From contig CM055278.1 in assembly GCA_029237695.1 (NCBI GenBank), positions 75,124,297 to 75,188,296 on the forward strand: 64,000 nucleotides of DNA, written 5' to 3'. How positions within the stretch are numbered: position 1 is the first letter of the stretch; each line of letters begins with the position of its first letter. This DNA is from Conchocele bisecta. Its lineage: Eukaryota; Mollusca; Bivalvia; Lucinida; Thyasiridae. Below the pieces are notes generated by a model, which ran no database searches, was not told the origin of the DNA, and saw nothing but the letters and a program-made list of their open reading frames with translations. The translations under genes and the position numbers were made by a program. Positions 1-11,003 of the stretch are shown here, piece after piece.

Positions 1-46
1 TACCTTAACTATTGAACACTCTGACATTGGCCGGTACCTGTGTACC

Positions 47-350
47 AATTCCTTGATAAAGGCTTTAGGTGGAATCGCAAGTTTGTGTTCCTTATGTGTC
101 TGCGACTGGAGAAATGGGACTTATGTGTTTTGCGACAATTGTAGATACAGATCAGCCAGCACATCCGCGTAGTCTGATCAGGATCTGCACTGTTCGCCAT
201 TCCATCAATGAAACACCCATCGGCAAATGGCATAATGCTTCTAAAAAGCAATACCGTTTCTTATAAGACTACAGGAGTGTGCATTCGATCATAAGCTACA
301 CTCGTCGCACATCCCATAAGCCCCATGTCTCCAGGCAGGACCACATATAA
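47..350. mobile_element. TIR mini-element, family A (copy 1), preceded by a TTGATAAAGGC motif
   Basis: The left end reads TGCGACTGGAGAAATGGGAC near 99 and the right end carries CATAAGCCCCATGTCTCCAG near 313-332, its approximate reverse complement. The core has GCGTAGTCTGATCAGGATCT and CTGCACTGTTCGCCATTC. The same ends and core recur at about 3998-4352 and 50690-50960, so this is a dispersed ~260-350 bp non-autonomous element. I recall the core as very common in bivalve genomes, but that is memory, not a search. The short reading frames across it are not conserved between copies and are not genes. Bases 47-64 hold CCTTGATAAAGGC, which recurs at 58137. Confidence 0.6.
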
Positions 351-1477
351 TATTACTGGCAGCGTGTATGATTGTGGCTTTGAGCCAGTGTAACACGGTC
401 ACCAGGTACCGCACTCATACAGCCTGCTAAATGGCTACGGTTTTCGTTACAGACACCTCAACTATTGCCCAACAATGTAGACACTGATAACAATGCTCGG
501 ATGCGTAGGCTGATATGGGGATACACTGGTCACAAACTAAATAAGCCGTTTTCGTCATGATGGGTGACATATGTGTATTATATAGTCTCATCATATATGG
601 ACATCGAAGTGACAGGTCGCATTAACATTTCATGTTTCCTTTACAAAATTCATGAGGGAGAACATTTCCTTATACGATTCACGAGGCGGTGGTCTTCAGA
701 CGTAATGGGAGAGACACATGTTTGCATATTCATGATGTACATTCCTCCGGGGCGCCCCACAGCCATAACAGGGGAGGTAACCGCTCTATTTACTGAGGGA
801 TCGTAGCTAGTTATCTCCCGTTGAATTTATTTATAGCAATCCGGTCCAAATTGTGTAGTTTAGGACCTTATTGCTTGCAAAAGGAGTGAATGTAGCGTGA
901 TTTGTTATGAAAGGAGCAGTTGTAGTGATTTCGACTAGTGTTGATCCAGATCATCCTACATATCTGCACAATCTGATCCGGGACTGCATTATTTGCCAGA
1001 TTCATATTTTCACACTTATTAATGCTATTGCAATCAGTGTAGACTCAGACAGGACAGGGTCTGTATAAATATATTTGCAAAGGAAAATAACTAGCTACGA
1101 TCCTTCATTGCTGAATGCGAGCATCGACATTTCGCCATTTGCAAAGTCGATACGCGAAAATACGATATGTTTGTGGATTTTAGCTATTCGCCTGCAGACC
1201 GGAAACCCATATTTACCAACACAGTCAATGGAAATACTTCTGTCTGATTGGTTAATAGTGTTACATAGTTATATGCAGTCTGCGCATACCTCGTTTTGTA
1301 TAATTCCAATTCGCACATTTCAACTGGTTTTCTTTTCATAAAAATTGTCGCATATAATTGCCAGACTGTATACCCGGATTTTTTTCACGAATACATGTTC
1401 CGGAGGTCATGCTACACATTGGCAAATCTGTCTGACGATTACCATCAACAATATAGACTGGTTTGCGTGGCGTATGC
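351..1477. other. No gene seen; partial family A repeat at about 890-1065
   Basis: Mostly unique-looking AT-rich sequence. A degraded piece of the family A core is visible at about 930-1050 (GATCCAGATCATCC, ATCTGATCCGGGACTGCA, CAGTGTAGACTCAGACAGGA). The reading frames at 564-806 and 1075-1341 show no domain, signal peptide or repeat that would support a gene. Confidence 0.4.
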
Positions 1478-1740
1478 ACAGCGGAACCTCTCTAAACCGG
1501 ACACCAAGAAAACACCTGTGATATTGTTGTTGATGAGTTTTTGATCATTTATTCCAGGGGCCCGTTTCACTAACGAACTAAGTACTTTTGTCATAAGTTA
1601 CAACTTAAGTCCGGAGTACGTGCTTAGTCTGTTTCACAAAATAATCTTAGCAAGAACGACAATCGAAATTTACGATTCAAAACTAAGACATGTAGCTAGC
1701 AGTCTTAAGTTATAACTTAAATTTTAAGACGGAACAGAGA
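1478..1740. repeat. Ends of two dispersed mini-elements
   Basis: At 1481-1507 the sequence GGAACCTCTCTAAACCGGAC is a single terminus of the Tigger/pogo-like family seen complete at 3668-3738. At 1559-1735 a second element begins GGGGCCCGTTTCACTAACGA and contains several self-complementary stretches such as AGTTACAACTTAAGT and AAGTTATAACTT. The GTTTCAC terminus is a frequent MITE end in invertebrates. Neither has coding potential. Confidence 0.45.
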
Positions 1741-1918
1741 TGGCTGCCCCCATGTGAGCCGAGGTGGAGAAAACAATTCACTGACAGCAGGTAAATGTTC
1801 TGTTCATAATTAAGTGATATTTTAGCAATTATGTGACATATAAACCATATATGCTTACATATAGATGGCCACACCTGGGCTAGTTACCCGTGTATAGCTA
1901 TTTGTGCTGTAGGTCATT

Positions 1919-2018
1919 GCGTTACCATTGCCTGCCTGCCTGCTTGCCTGCTTGCCTGCTTGCCTGCCCGCCTGCTTGCCTGCTTGCCTGCTTGCCTGCC
2001 CGCCTGCCTGTCTGCCCT
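1919..2018. repeat. TGCC/TTGCC microsatellite
   Basis: About 100 bp of imperfect 4-bp units (TGCC with TGCT variants, some CGCC). On the minus strand it gives an alanine-glycine-arginine-glutamine pattern (AGRQAGKQ repeated), which is a by-product of the repeat and not a protein. Confidence 0.9.
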
Positions 2019-2119
2019 TAGGGGGCACATCCAGTGTTTCCAAATAAGAAACTACATGTATAGGCTTAAGTGTTACGGAAGAAGTCCATTGTTTCTTTTG
2101 TCTTAGGACACGCCCCGTA

Positions 2120-2195
2120 ATTGTGTCCGTCTGTCATTCCGTCCGTCAATATGTTCATCTGTTTGTCCGTCCGTCCGTCCGTCCGTCCCATCCGT
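2120..2195. repeat. GTCC microsatellite
   Basis: Runs of GTCC with interruptions (CCGTCCGTCAATATG then GTCCGTCCGTCC). Similar GTCC-rich patches lie at 2335-2355, 2545-2562 and 20925-20950. This motif commonly sits inside dispersed invertebrate repeats. Confidence 0.8.
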
Positions 2196-2199
2196 CCAT

Positions 2200-3555
2200 T
2201 GGCCCGGGCTCACGTTTTGGGGTCTTAGGTGGCTGGAGATGTGGCCTAAGACGAAAGAAAACAATGCAACTTAAGCCTATGTTTTTCTGTCCTTAAAACA
2301 CGATGAATATACCACCTAATGGTGTGTAATATATGGACGTCCGTCTGTCTGTCCTTCTGTACCAACATACAGGGTATATGTGGCTAGCCCCACAGGGGAT
2401 GGAATTGTTAAAGGATAGGGTTAGTTATCTAGTAGACACATAAACCCAATTTGTAAGACATGTTTTGGTTTATGTGGATTTTTCCTCAATTTATGTGGCT
2501 TATTGCATGTGTGGCTCGTAGACACATAAACACAGTTTGTAAGAATGTCTGTCCGTCCGTCTGATTGACTCACTTTTATTTGTTCTTTATTTACAGAACA
2601 TACACACGATGGCAGCTGCATCCAGGCGCGCCATTTACGATGGGAACGAGTCGTTAGGGACCGAACCAATCCCTTAGACTTCATGGATAACGAGGACCTA
2701 CTATCTAAATACAGGCTATATCGTGATCTTATTCTAGTAGTATGCGACATTGTACATGCTGACATTATGAGGCTAACCCTTAGAGCACACAGTCTACCAG
2801 TGTCGTTGCAAATGTTGACCCACTCAGCATTACGACTTTACAACTGGTAGCTTCCTGGCGGTTACTGGAGATGTACACAACATTAGCAAATCAAGTGTTT
2901 CTAGAAAGTGGAGTATAACGTTTGCGGAGACTGTAGTGGCGTATTAGCCTGTGTTTAGTTTTTGATAATTGGCTACCTTGTTTTCAGACTAGATGGAGAA
3001 ACAGTCCTGACACATTTAACAACAATTTCAGAACCTTTCTATACTGAATGCATGTGCACGTTAATCCATTCCTACACTGATCAACCAGTCAATAAAACGT
3101 ATTTGTGGTGGGTCGGGCAATCCTGACTCAAACAGTGCATGTATTATAATCACCAAATGGAACATTACCCGTGTCAAGTTCAAATAAAATGTAATTCGGT
3201 AGTTGTGTAAGATACATCCATATCTGACCGGGCATACTACTAATCAAAGGCAGTACACATTATGCGACCATATTTAAAGTTAATGAGGTAATTTATGTAC
3301 AATTTAAAAATGGTCGAACTATCATTTTTGGAAGAATTTTTTTTTTCTTTTGTTGCTGTTTCGTGCCAGTTTATATTACAGTATAAGGTTCACTTTGTTG
3401 GCAAACAATATATCCACATGCATTCAGTGGCTTCGGAATATTGAGAAATAATTTAAATTCTACATGATATTATTTTTAAAAATGAATAATATTCAACCTG
3501 AAATTCCGATATTGTAGGTGTCATAACACATAAATGGAAAGTAAAGTCATCATAA
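2200..3555. other. No gene seen; short direct duplication at 2440-2545
   Basis: The phrase TAGACACATAAACCCAATTT at about 2433 recurs as TAGACACATAAACACAGTTT at about 2519, each followed by TGTAAGA. Otherwise no repeat, RNA or coding signal is visible. The minus-strand frame at 2421-2765 (114 codons) has no recognisable domain. Confidence 0.35.
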
Positions 3556-3558
3556 AAA

Positions 3559-3645
3559 TAAGAGCCCCGAGTGGGATTCGAACCCACGTGGCACATACCA
3601 AATGATAATGTCTTCTCATGATCGCATAGCATACAACTATAGCTC
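3559..3645 (-). repeat. tRNA-derived SINE fragment
   Basis: On the minus strand the sequence contains GTGGGTTCGAATCCCACTCG, a perfect RNA polymerase III B box (GGTTCGAATCC) inside an intact T-arm stem. The upstream part (TATGCTATGCGATCATGAG) does not give a good D-arm or A box, and no full cloverleaf can be drawn. It is therefore more likely a SINE head or tRNA relic than a working tRNA gene. Confidence 0.6.
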
Positions 3646-3667
3646 AAAATTATCAAATGCTGATTTA

Positions 3668-3738
3668 CATTGAAACCTCTCTAAATCGGACACCCTGGGG
3701 ATTTCCAAGTATGTCCGGTTTAGAGAGGTGTCACTGTA
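3668..3738. mobile_element. Tigger/pogo-like palindromic MITE, 71 bp
   Basis: Left half AAACCTCTCTAAATCGGACA and right half TGTCCGGTTTAGAGAGGTGT are inverted complements separated by only ~20 bases (CCCTGGGGATTTCCAAG). The terminal CAGTG(G)AACCTCT-type sequence resembles Tc1/mariner Tigger termini. The same ends occur at 1481, 52574-52725 and 61925-62140. It has no coding capacity. Confidence 0.65.
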
Positions 3739-3997
3739 TAGATAGAACACATGCAGCCAAGACAGTGTCCATAGACGTAACTTACATTCACACAATCATG
3801 ACAATCATTGTTTGTAATGTATTATGGCAAGAAAAGAACATAAATAACGTGTATTCCCTCCAATGAATGCCCTCTCTTTTATTTATCTATCTGACATAAT
3901 TAGTAACTGCCGTCGTCATGACGACTTACCCAATACCGCTAGGCAGTATCAGGTATGCTTTTACAAATTGCTCATTTCCTGACTGATTACTTTCTGG

Positions 3998-4352
3998 GTA
4001 TATGTGGCTGTGACTGGAGAATTTGGTCTTATGGGTTTTCCGACCAGTGTATAGCCAAATCTGCCTGAGGGTGCATCCGCACAGTCTAATCAGGATCTTC
4101 AGTGATCACCATTCCACCAATGAAACCGTCCTGCTTGAATTGTCATATTACTTGTATTTATGTTGATACTAGTGCGATCAAGTATGGCTTAAACAATGAA
4201 CTATACATATAATTATATGCTATTATAACTGTTATATTATTATAATAAGCAATACAGATCGTTATCAGGCTGCATGAACAAGAGTGGGATATCAGGCGCT
4301 ATCACTGATCACACATCCCATAAGCCCCAATTTATCCGGTCACAATCACATG
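3998..4352. mobile_element. TIR mini-element, family A (copy 2, complete)
   Basis: Begins TATGTGGCTGTGACTGGAGA and ends with CATAAGCCCCAATTTATCCG followed by GTCACAATCACAT, giving inverted termini of roughly 40 bp. The core holds CGCACAGTCTAATCAGGATC and a CACCATTCCACCAATGAAAC motif as in copy 1. An AT-rich insertion-like stretch (about 4135-4260) makes this copy longer than those at 92-350 and 50690-50960. Confidence 0.6.
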
Positions 4353-4859
4353 TCAGACAGTTTAATGGATATACCGTTCTGACAGTATGCACGTCAGAGC
4401 AAGGTTCATTTTATATGCCGGAGGTCAACATATGCGATGAAAAGATGAAATAGAAATAAGAAAACCTGTCAGTCATTTTGAGGATTTGTAGCTGATCAGG
4501 AAGCAACTATTGATACTTATTGACATCTTCAGCTGAAGGTCATACTTTGCATGTTGTCTCGATGATTAAATGCAAATATGACGCCACAACAAATTCACAG
4601 ATAGATAATTATGAATATAAGACCATTGTATCTTTTCCGCAAAACAACAATCAAAATCTGAATTTTAATCTGAATCTTGGGTCACACTAGTAAGCTGTGT
4701 GTATGTGCCTACATGCAATAGATATTCGTAATTTAATAGCAGCAAAACTGAAATGATTTATCGTGACCTTCAGTGCGCATGAGCGTCGAGTCTCTGCAAA
4801 CAAAAACAGCAACAACCCGTCACAATGAGCGACTGAACATAAATAAATCAAAAGAGCAA

Positions 4860-5118
4860 TTAAGTGAAACAAATATTTGCAATATTAAATTGTGCTCGAT
4901 ATATTCTCACGAGAATTCCACTGAATGAGAAATCCACAAATCCAGCCGTGTCCCAAGGTCGGGTAAAACTGGGTAGTTCCAGAGCTGGGTCAACTTTATT
5001 TACACTTTCTGGCATACGGGTTCTGATGATGATTTCCAATGTAAAAAAATCTGCTAAGTTCAAAAATCCATTTCTTAAAAAAAATAAACCTGGCAGTTTT
5101 TCACAAATCGAGGGTCTT
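4860..5118. repeat. Extra copy of the CCAGCTCTG/ACTTTATTTACACTTTCT module
   Basis: The ~150 bp starting GCTGGGTCAACTTTATTTAC near 4985 and ending CAAATCGAGGGTCTTTT near 5120 is also present at 6091-6230 (same strand) and 9340-9475 (inverted). In all three copies one frame stays open for ~50 codons with a similar pattern (LFTLS..RV.M, later IEG). No family is recognised, and the opposite strand is also open, so this is treated as a repeat module and not a gene. Confidence 0.5.
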
Positions 5119-5150
5119 TTAGGGTTAGGGTTAGGGTTAGGGTTAGGGTA
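5119..5150 (+). repeat. Interstitial telomeric tract (TTAGGG)n
   Basis: Five near-perfect TTAGGG units, directly following the repeat module that ends at ~5118. TTAGGG is the usual telomere repeat of molluscs and vertebrates. Normal sequence continues on both sides, so this is an internal tract (a telomerase-mediated patch or a simple repeat expansion). Confidence 0.85.
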
Positions 5151-5278
5151 TTTTAGTAATTATCCGTACAAGAGAAATAAATGTTTATTTAAGACATGAT
5201 GTGTCATTTTCTCAAATTTAATAACACCATTGTTGGAAATAAACATAAACAATGACTTTTTGTACTTTTTGTAATGTA

Positions 5279-6512
5279 TTACCAAATTGAGGGTTGCATA
5301 GGGATTCACAAAATGAGTTTGTCACTTTTTAACCATATCGACTACTGGTTCAAAAGGAACACACCATTCACCACACGCATACCATATTCAAAACAATGGT
5401 GTTGTTGATTCTTTGGGATATATTGAATACATTAAACATTATTGACATGTAAAATAATCAACACAAGCCATTAGTTTTAGTCATTTATACAAATTGGTAA
5501 TGTAGGTAACCATTTTTGAAAATTGACGTCTGTCTAGATACATATTTTCATGGTCAAGGAACATGATAAGTACACTTTCAATTTGATTGAATGCATCCCT
5601 GAGTCATGCAAATGAGGTTTTAAATTAAAAAATGTTTATTTTCGCACATTGTTATTAAAAATATTCACAAGTGCGAATTTGTCATAGCATTTTAATGTCT
5701 GGAATATGTTATGCTATGTTTGTGTATTTATACTTTACTACAAAAATAACTGATCCATTGATAAGCTCATCATAATGGTAAATTATGCAAATGAGTTACT
5801 GTGTCGTATAGTAGTTTCATCAGCACTATGACCAAATATAATTATCACATGACATGAGATTAAGTTAATTATTTCCATGGTCATAAATGTGAATACATGT
5901 ATGCATTTTATATAATGATAAATACGATTCTGATTTGATTGGGTATATCCCGAGTCATGAATATGCACATTAGGCATCACATTAATAAAACATGTGTCTT
6001 TATTAGTGTAAGGCGTTATGTAAATATCATATAAGCATACATGTAGTTTGCATATGATTTGTGCGATGACATTATAGTAATACACAAAGCTGGATTGACT
6101 TTATTTACACTTTCTAGCACACGAGTTTTGATGGTTATTCCCCATGTCAAAATGACTGCTGAGTACAAAAATACATTTCGTAAAAACACAAATCTAGCAG
6201 ATGTTTTACAAATTGAGGGTTTGTTTAAGGTCCCTATTGTTTAAATTGTTATTTTCGAAAAAACAGAAATATACGGAAGCAGTTTATGGTCTTAAGAGTA
6301 CAACTTGTGTAATGCATTATCATATTGCCATACGATTCTAAAGCGTGAGGGCCAAACAGTGATTACAAGTATGTAAGTCGACAGTCGAATGCCCATTCAA
6401 GAACGTTTGTTCATGTGAAACGTTTATTATTTCCATCCAAATGTTTCAGTGTTTTCTATTTATGTCACATATTCAAGAAAGGATATTCTGAATTTAATAT
6501 ATTGTAATTAAT
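5279..6512. mobile_element. Left arm of a ~5 kb foldback-like unit
   Basis: This ~1.23 kb arm is the reverse complement of ~9024-10321, diverged but alignable along its length. Matched landmarks include ACCAAATTGAGGGTTGCATA (5281) against its counterpart at 10300-10320, CATATCGACTACTGGTTCAA (5333) against 10245-10265, and GTCGAATGCCCATTCAAGAA (6387) against ~9145-9165. Sub-repeats occur inside the arm: a GATTGAATGCATCCCTGAGTCATGCA-like motif near 5587 returns near 5936. No reading frame resembles a transposase. Drosophila FB elements offer a structural analogy only. Confidence 0.6.
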
Positions 6513-9023
6513 AATACAGGGATATGACACCAAATGAGGTTATTACAGGAAAACAAGCCGAGCTACGGCGTTTTCGCAAATCACAATTTAGTTTGTGAAA
6601 GTTATGAAACTCGTCACATATTGAATGCTATCTTTAAATTTGACTGCGACATTTGTGGTGTACGTACTTATATGATTACTATATATGTCTAGTGATTAGC
6701 CAATGCAGTGTGATAGAGAACTGAGAATTCTAAATGTGAGGATCACACAGGGAATTCAATTTAAAGTTTACATACAGATGAACAAGAATATGCTGATTTT
6801 CTGCCACAACAGCCAAAGAAAGTGTGCATTGCTCATGTCTCTGCTCCATCTGTACTTCCATGTGTATAGTACACAATACATAATGTATACTACATGTGCA
6901 TAGTACACAATAAATAATGTATACTTCCATGTGTATAGTACAATAAATAATGTATACTTCCATGTGTATAGTACACAATAAATAATGTATACTACACTTG
7001 TAGTAGATTTAATACATGTATATGATGTACTACAACATCCAATGAATTAAATGCACTATAAATGTAGTATACAGTATTTGTTGTACACTACACATGAAAG
7101 TATAGACGGATCAGAGACATGAGCAATGCAATTGAGCTTCAGATACAATCGCCGCACTGTATTCATAAGTACATATTGAGCAATAAATGTTGTATCGTAT
7201 CATGTCATATCATTGTAAAAATGACAGTCAAATACGAATTCCAATGCGGCATTTGTTTTTTCTTTGGCATGTGGTTCATAAGCAGATTAGCAGCTACATG
7301 CACATTGGTTAAAGTACAGTCACTGTCATATGGTACTTACTTAAATGCCACAACACCTCCCGGAAATATTGTTTTGTTTGTTATATCTGATTTATGACTT
7401 GGTGCATGCCGTTTCCTTCGTAAATAATGTTCATATATGTGTATATGTATGTTACCCGGCATGAGCAATAGGTTATGAAAAAGAGCTGATGTATTCAACT
7501 AGTAACGTAATTTAATCTTATAGCTTATACGATCCTTTAGCCTCAATGTAAGGTACACTATGTTACGTTGTTTAGTATATACAGGTGGGTGTAAATTTCA
7601 TTATCATAGTATTGTATCGCATCTTTTCAGAACCAACTGACGTCAAATATAAAGTAGATTTGCATTCACTAACCGTCTAATGGCGTTGTAGATTTCTTAA
7701 CGTTGCAATCGAGTATCTTAATTTTGCTGCTCCCAACTGGTCACTTTACATACATCTTTGTAAAGCCTGTGTGCAGTCACTATAGACAATGATCTCAAAC
7801 GAGTCCAGAACAAGAACAAATCGATTCGCAGTTATTTGTTTCCGTTTTATTCGTATGACCATAATATTTGCATACAATGGTGTCGGCTAATTCTGCTCAA
7901 GTAAGGTTTTCCAAACAAATTTATGTCATCAACATCTACATATTGAGTCAGAACTTCCTGAATATTCAATGCAGCTCAAAGACGTCTGTGCAGGTAAAAT
8001 GTCATAACGTTCTGACGTCAGCATGTGACGTAAATTGTGTGATGTATTACATCACATGTGTGTTTGCAACGTCACATTTGTTTCTGCTAATGATGTGCAT
8101 CTTGTAGTGTAAACAAAAGAGCGATCAGCATACTTGATACAGAATAGGAAAATTCGTATTAAACTTGAAGCAGAACTATCCAGCGACGTCATGACAGGTA
8201 ATTATCTTAGTTAAACAGTTAATTTAGTACATAAGACAGCTTTTCCATCAGCAGGATCAAATGATTTTACACATTTTGACTATTTTCGGAATAACTTGTT
8301 ACCAAACTATCGGAATGTGATAAAATTGTGCACAGTGTAACAATTAATCCACATATTTTATTACGACGTACGTAATGCTAAATTTGAGTGAATTGTGCAC
8401 TAACCGATGCGCAGAATTAGCCGAAATGACAGTACATGTATTATCATATTTCTTACAACATATCAAAATCCAATAAACATTAGGATGGACTTAATGAAAG
8501 CCCCACTAAAATAGTGATGTCAAAAATGACGTCACTTGATTCTGACAAACATGACACACTTATCTGTGGCGCCTACACCTCTGATAGACAGTGTGTATGT
8601 GTGATGATGCTACACTTAAGCCTCACTTTAGAAATATATATATAGATTGTGTTTTGGTAGCCAGTTTAGATCAACGTGTTGTCACTGATTGTCATGTAGT
8701 TGATGAACATGCATATTGTTAAGTATGTATATCTTGGTCACAATTTGTGATGCAAGATGAAGAACGATACAATGCAATAAATCGGTTTAACCAAGTAACA
8801 CCACAATTATATAATGAAATGTAAATTGTAATTACTATTCAGTATGATCAAGTATGTACAGCGTATGTACTATGTATACATTTGATATGCGTAGCCGCTC
8901 ATGTACTAGAGCGTTTACTCTGTGACGAGCTGCATGACTTTCACTAAATAAATTGTTAATTGCGAAAACTTCGTTTCTCGGCTTTCTTTCCTGTAAGAAT
9001 GTCATTTGTACCAAATTCCTCTA
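6513..9023. other. Core between the two inverted arms
   Basis: About 2.5 kb with no recognisable gene. It contains the nested TIR element at 6825-7130. Beyond that, several CRE-like TGACGTCA/TGACGTAA sequences cluster at 7980-8060 and 8505-8535. The frames at 7119-7397 and 7868-8107 have no domain. If the arms are a transposon's ends, this core is either a deleted autonomous body or captured host DNA. Confidence 0.4.
6825..7130. mobile_element. TIR element with a 35-bp tandem core
   Basis: TGCATTGCTCATGTCTCTGC at 6825 is inverted at 7110-7130 as CAGAGACATGAGCAATGCA; the complementarity continues inward through TCTGTACTTCCATGTG. Inside lie about four units of ~35 bp (CTTCCATGTGTATAGTACAC plus AATAAATAATGTAT, 6852-6990). 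A TIR shell around a short tandem array is the layout of the pearl-type elements described in oysters and other bivalves; no sequence match to those is claimed. Confidence 0.6.
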
Positions 9024-10321
9024 ATAGTATCACAATATACCAACTTCAGATTATCATTCATTGAATGTGTGACATAAATGAAAAAAAAAGACACTGAAGT
9101 AATTGAATAGAAATAAACGTTTCGAATGATAAAACATTCTTGAATAGGCATTCGACTGCCAATGGACATAATTGGAATCCCTATGTGACCCTCACGTTTT
9201 AGAAGTGCATGTCACTTATGATAATTCATTACACAATTTTATTCCTAAGAATGGAGTTTATTATATGCACTAAAGTAGTATAACTACTTATATAAATTGC
9301 ATACATACATGTATGTCTGTTTTGTTGAAAATGACAAGTTAAACACGAGGCCCAATAGAAAACCCTCAATTTGTGAAACATCTGCCATGTTTGTGTTTTT
9401 AAGAATTTTGACATTAGAAACAATCATCCAAACCCGTTTTTCAGAAAGTGTAAATAAAATCGACCCAGCTCTGTGTATTACCATACGCTCATATGCAAAA
9501 TATGCTTATATTATATTGTATATTGCATAACCACTTCCATTAATAAGAACAAATGTTTTATTAATTGTATACCTAATTTGCATACTCATGACTCGGGAAT
9601 AGACCCAATCAAATTACAATAGAAATGTATCATTATGCAAAATACATATTGACATTTATGATCATGGAATTACAGTGTTAGACAAGTTGATCTCCTGTCA
9701 AGTGATAATTATGTTTGAGAATGTGCTGAAGAAACTATCATGCGACGCAGTATCTCATTCGCATAACACGACATTATAATAGTTCATCAATGGATCAGTT
9801 GTTTTTGTAATAAAGTGTAAATACGCAAAAATAGCATAACATCTCACAGAGATAAAAATGATATAAGATTACGCTCTTATGAATACTAGTAATCGTGAAT
9901 ATGTGAAAAAAAACATGTTTTGTATTAATGTAATGCCTAATTTGCACATTCATGACTCGGGGATGCATCCAATCAAATTGAAAGTGTACTTATCATGATA
10001 ATTGACCACGAAAACATATAGCTAGACATATTGCACACTTTTGTATCATACTTTGCCACAAAAGTATTTACAAAATGAGAATTTTCAAAAATGGTGGCCC
10101 ATATTACCAATTTACATAAATTACTAAAAATTATGGTTTGTGCTGATTATTTTACATGTCAATTTTTTAATGTATTTGATATATCTCAAGGACCAACAAA
10201 ACCATTGTCTTTCACAGTTCATGCGTGTTGTGAATGGTGGGTTCTTTTTAGCCAGTAGTCGATATGAGTAAACGGTGACAAACTCGTTTTGTGGGTACCT
10301 ATGCAGCCGTCAATTTGGTAA
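9024..10321. mobile_element. Right arm of the ~5 kb foldback-like unit
   Basis: Reverse complement of 5279-6512. It has its own internal duplication: GCATACTCATGACTCGGGAA (9581) and GCACATTCATGACTCGGGGA (~9943), about 360 bp apart, each followed by a CCAATCAAATT motif. This matches the sub-repeats of the left arm. The 66-codon minus-strand frame at 9284-9484 is the inverted copy of the module at 4985 and 6091. Confidence 0.6.
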
Positions 10322-10374
10322 ACAAATTATTGACCGGATACGTACTGACTGATAACTTATTGTTGTATCAGACA

Positions 10375-11003
10375 TTGATCTGCTACAAACATCCGGTTTA
10401 CAACGAAGTGAAAACTGACGGACATGGGTCAGATGACGTCCAGTGACGGTACCGAATGACGTCAGTGTAATGACGCAACGTAAACAAGTCCGCGTTCTGT
10501 CCATAGACGTCATTTGTGGTCATTTTCGAGAATAAAACTCTACCGGATAAATAGAATACCAGGCTAGTGTCTTTTGATATCAAGTTTATCAGGCTTGGGT
10601 CGGAAACGGCAGGAATTCCTCTGCAAGCCTATGAATTCCTACGCGTTTCATAGCTTTGCCTGATAAATCAGGCGCGGATACAGAAATAATTGCAGGGGGG
10701 GGGGGTGGTCTGTAATTACAAGTCAGCCGCAAGCGCGAAATTGTAAATAATTGTAGGGGGGTGGGGGTGTGGGGGTCCTCCCACAGGAAATTTTTAGATG
10801 CCAGATCGCCGCAGATGCGATTTCCTGACACCTAGGCCACGAAAAAAGTTATCCAACTATTCAAGTATTGTAGATTTTCGTCTTTTTTTTTTTTTTTGCC
10901 GGGAGCAGGGGGGGGGGGGGGGGGGTCCGGACCCCCTGGACCCCCCCCCCTCCTGTATCCGCGCCTGTAAATTGCTATCAAAATACACTATAGCCTGGTA
11001 TTT
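10375..11003. mobile_element. Foldback repeat family C (copy 1), interrupted by a second element
   Basis: The outer left part (10375-10553) matches 59320-59487, including AACTGACG, GAATGACGT and GTCCGCGTT. The foldback runs from 10554 (GAATACCAGGCTAGTGTC) to ~11003 (CACTATAGCCTGGTATTTT), with inverted ends. Between the arms lie AAACGGCAGGAATTCCTC and TATGAATTCCTACG, both kept in the copy at 59488-59637. The right arm is separated from the rest by the 299-bp insertion at 10669-10967. Confidence 0.6.
10669..10967. mobile_element. CAGGCGCGG-ended MITE nested in family C
   Basis: Termini CAGGCGCGGATACAG and CTGTATCCGCGCCTG are perfect 15-bp inverted repeats. TAAAT stands on both sides (10664-10668 and 10968-10972), a likely 5-bp target duplication. 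The CAGGxGCGG type of end is seen in hAT-like MITEs, although hAT duplications are usually 8 bp, so the superfamily is uncertain. The interior holds long G and C runs (10688-10698, ~10909-10926, ~10941-10950) and a T run, all prone to assembly error. Confidence 0.7.

Noticed and set aside
1855..2043. AGRQAGKQ-type low-complexity protein on the minus strand
   Set aside because: Direct translation of the TGCC microsatellite with no other coding support.
3559..3645. A functional tRNA gene
   Set aside because: T-arm and B box are perfect but the D-arm and acceptor stem cannot be formed; better explained as a SINE fragment.
5119..5150. A true chromosome end
   Set aside because: Only five units, with ordinary sequence continuing on both sides.
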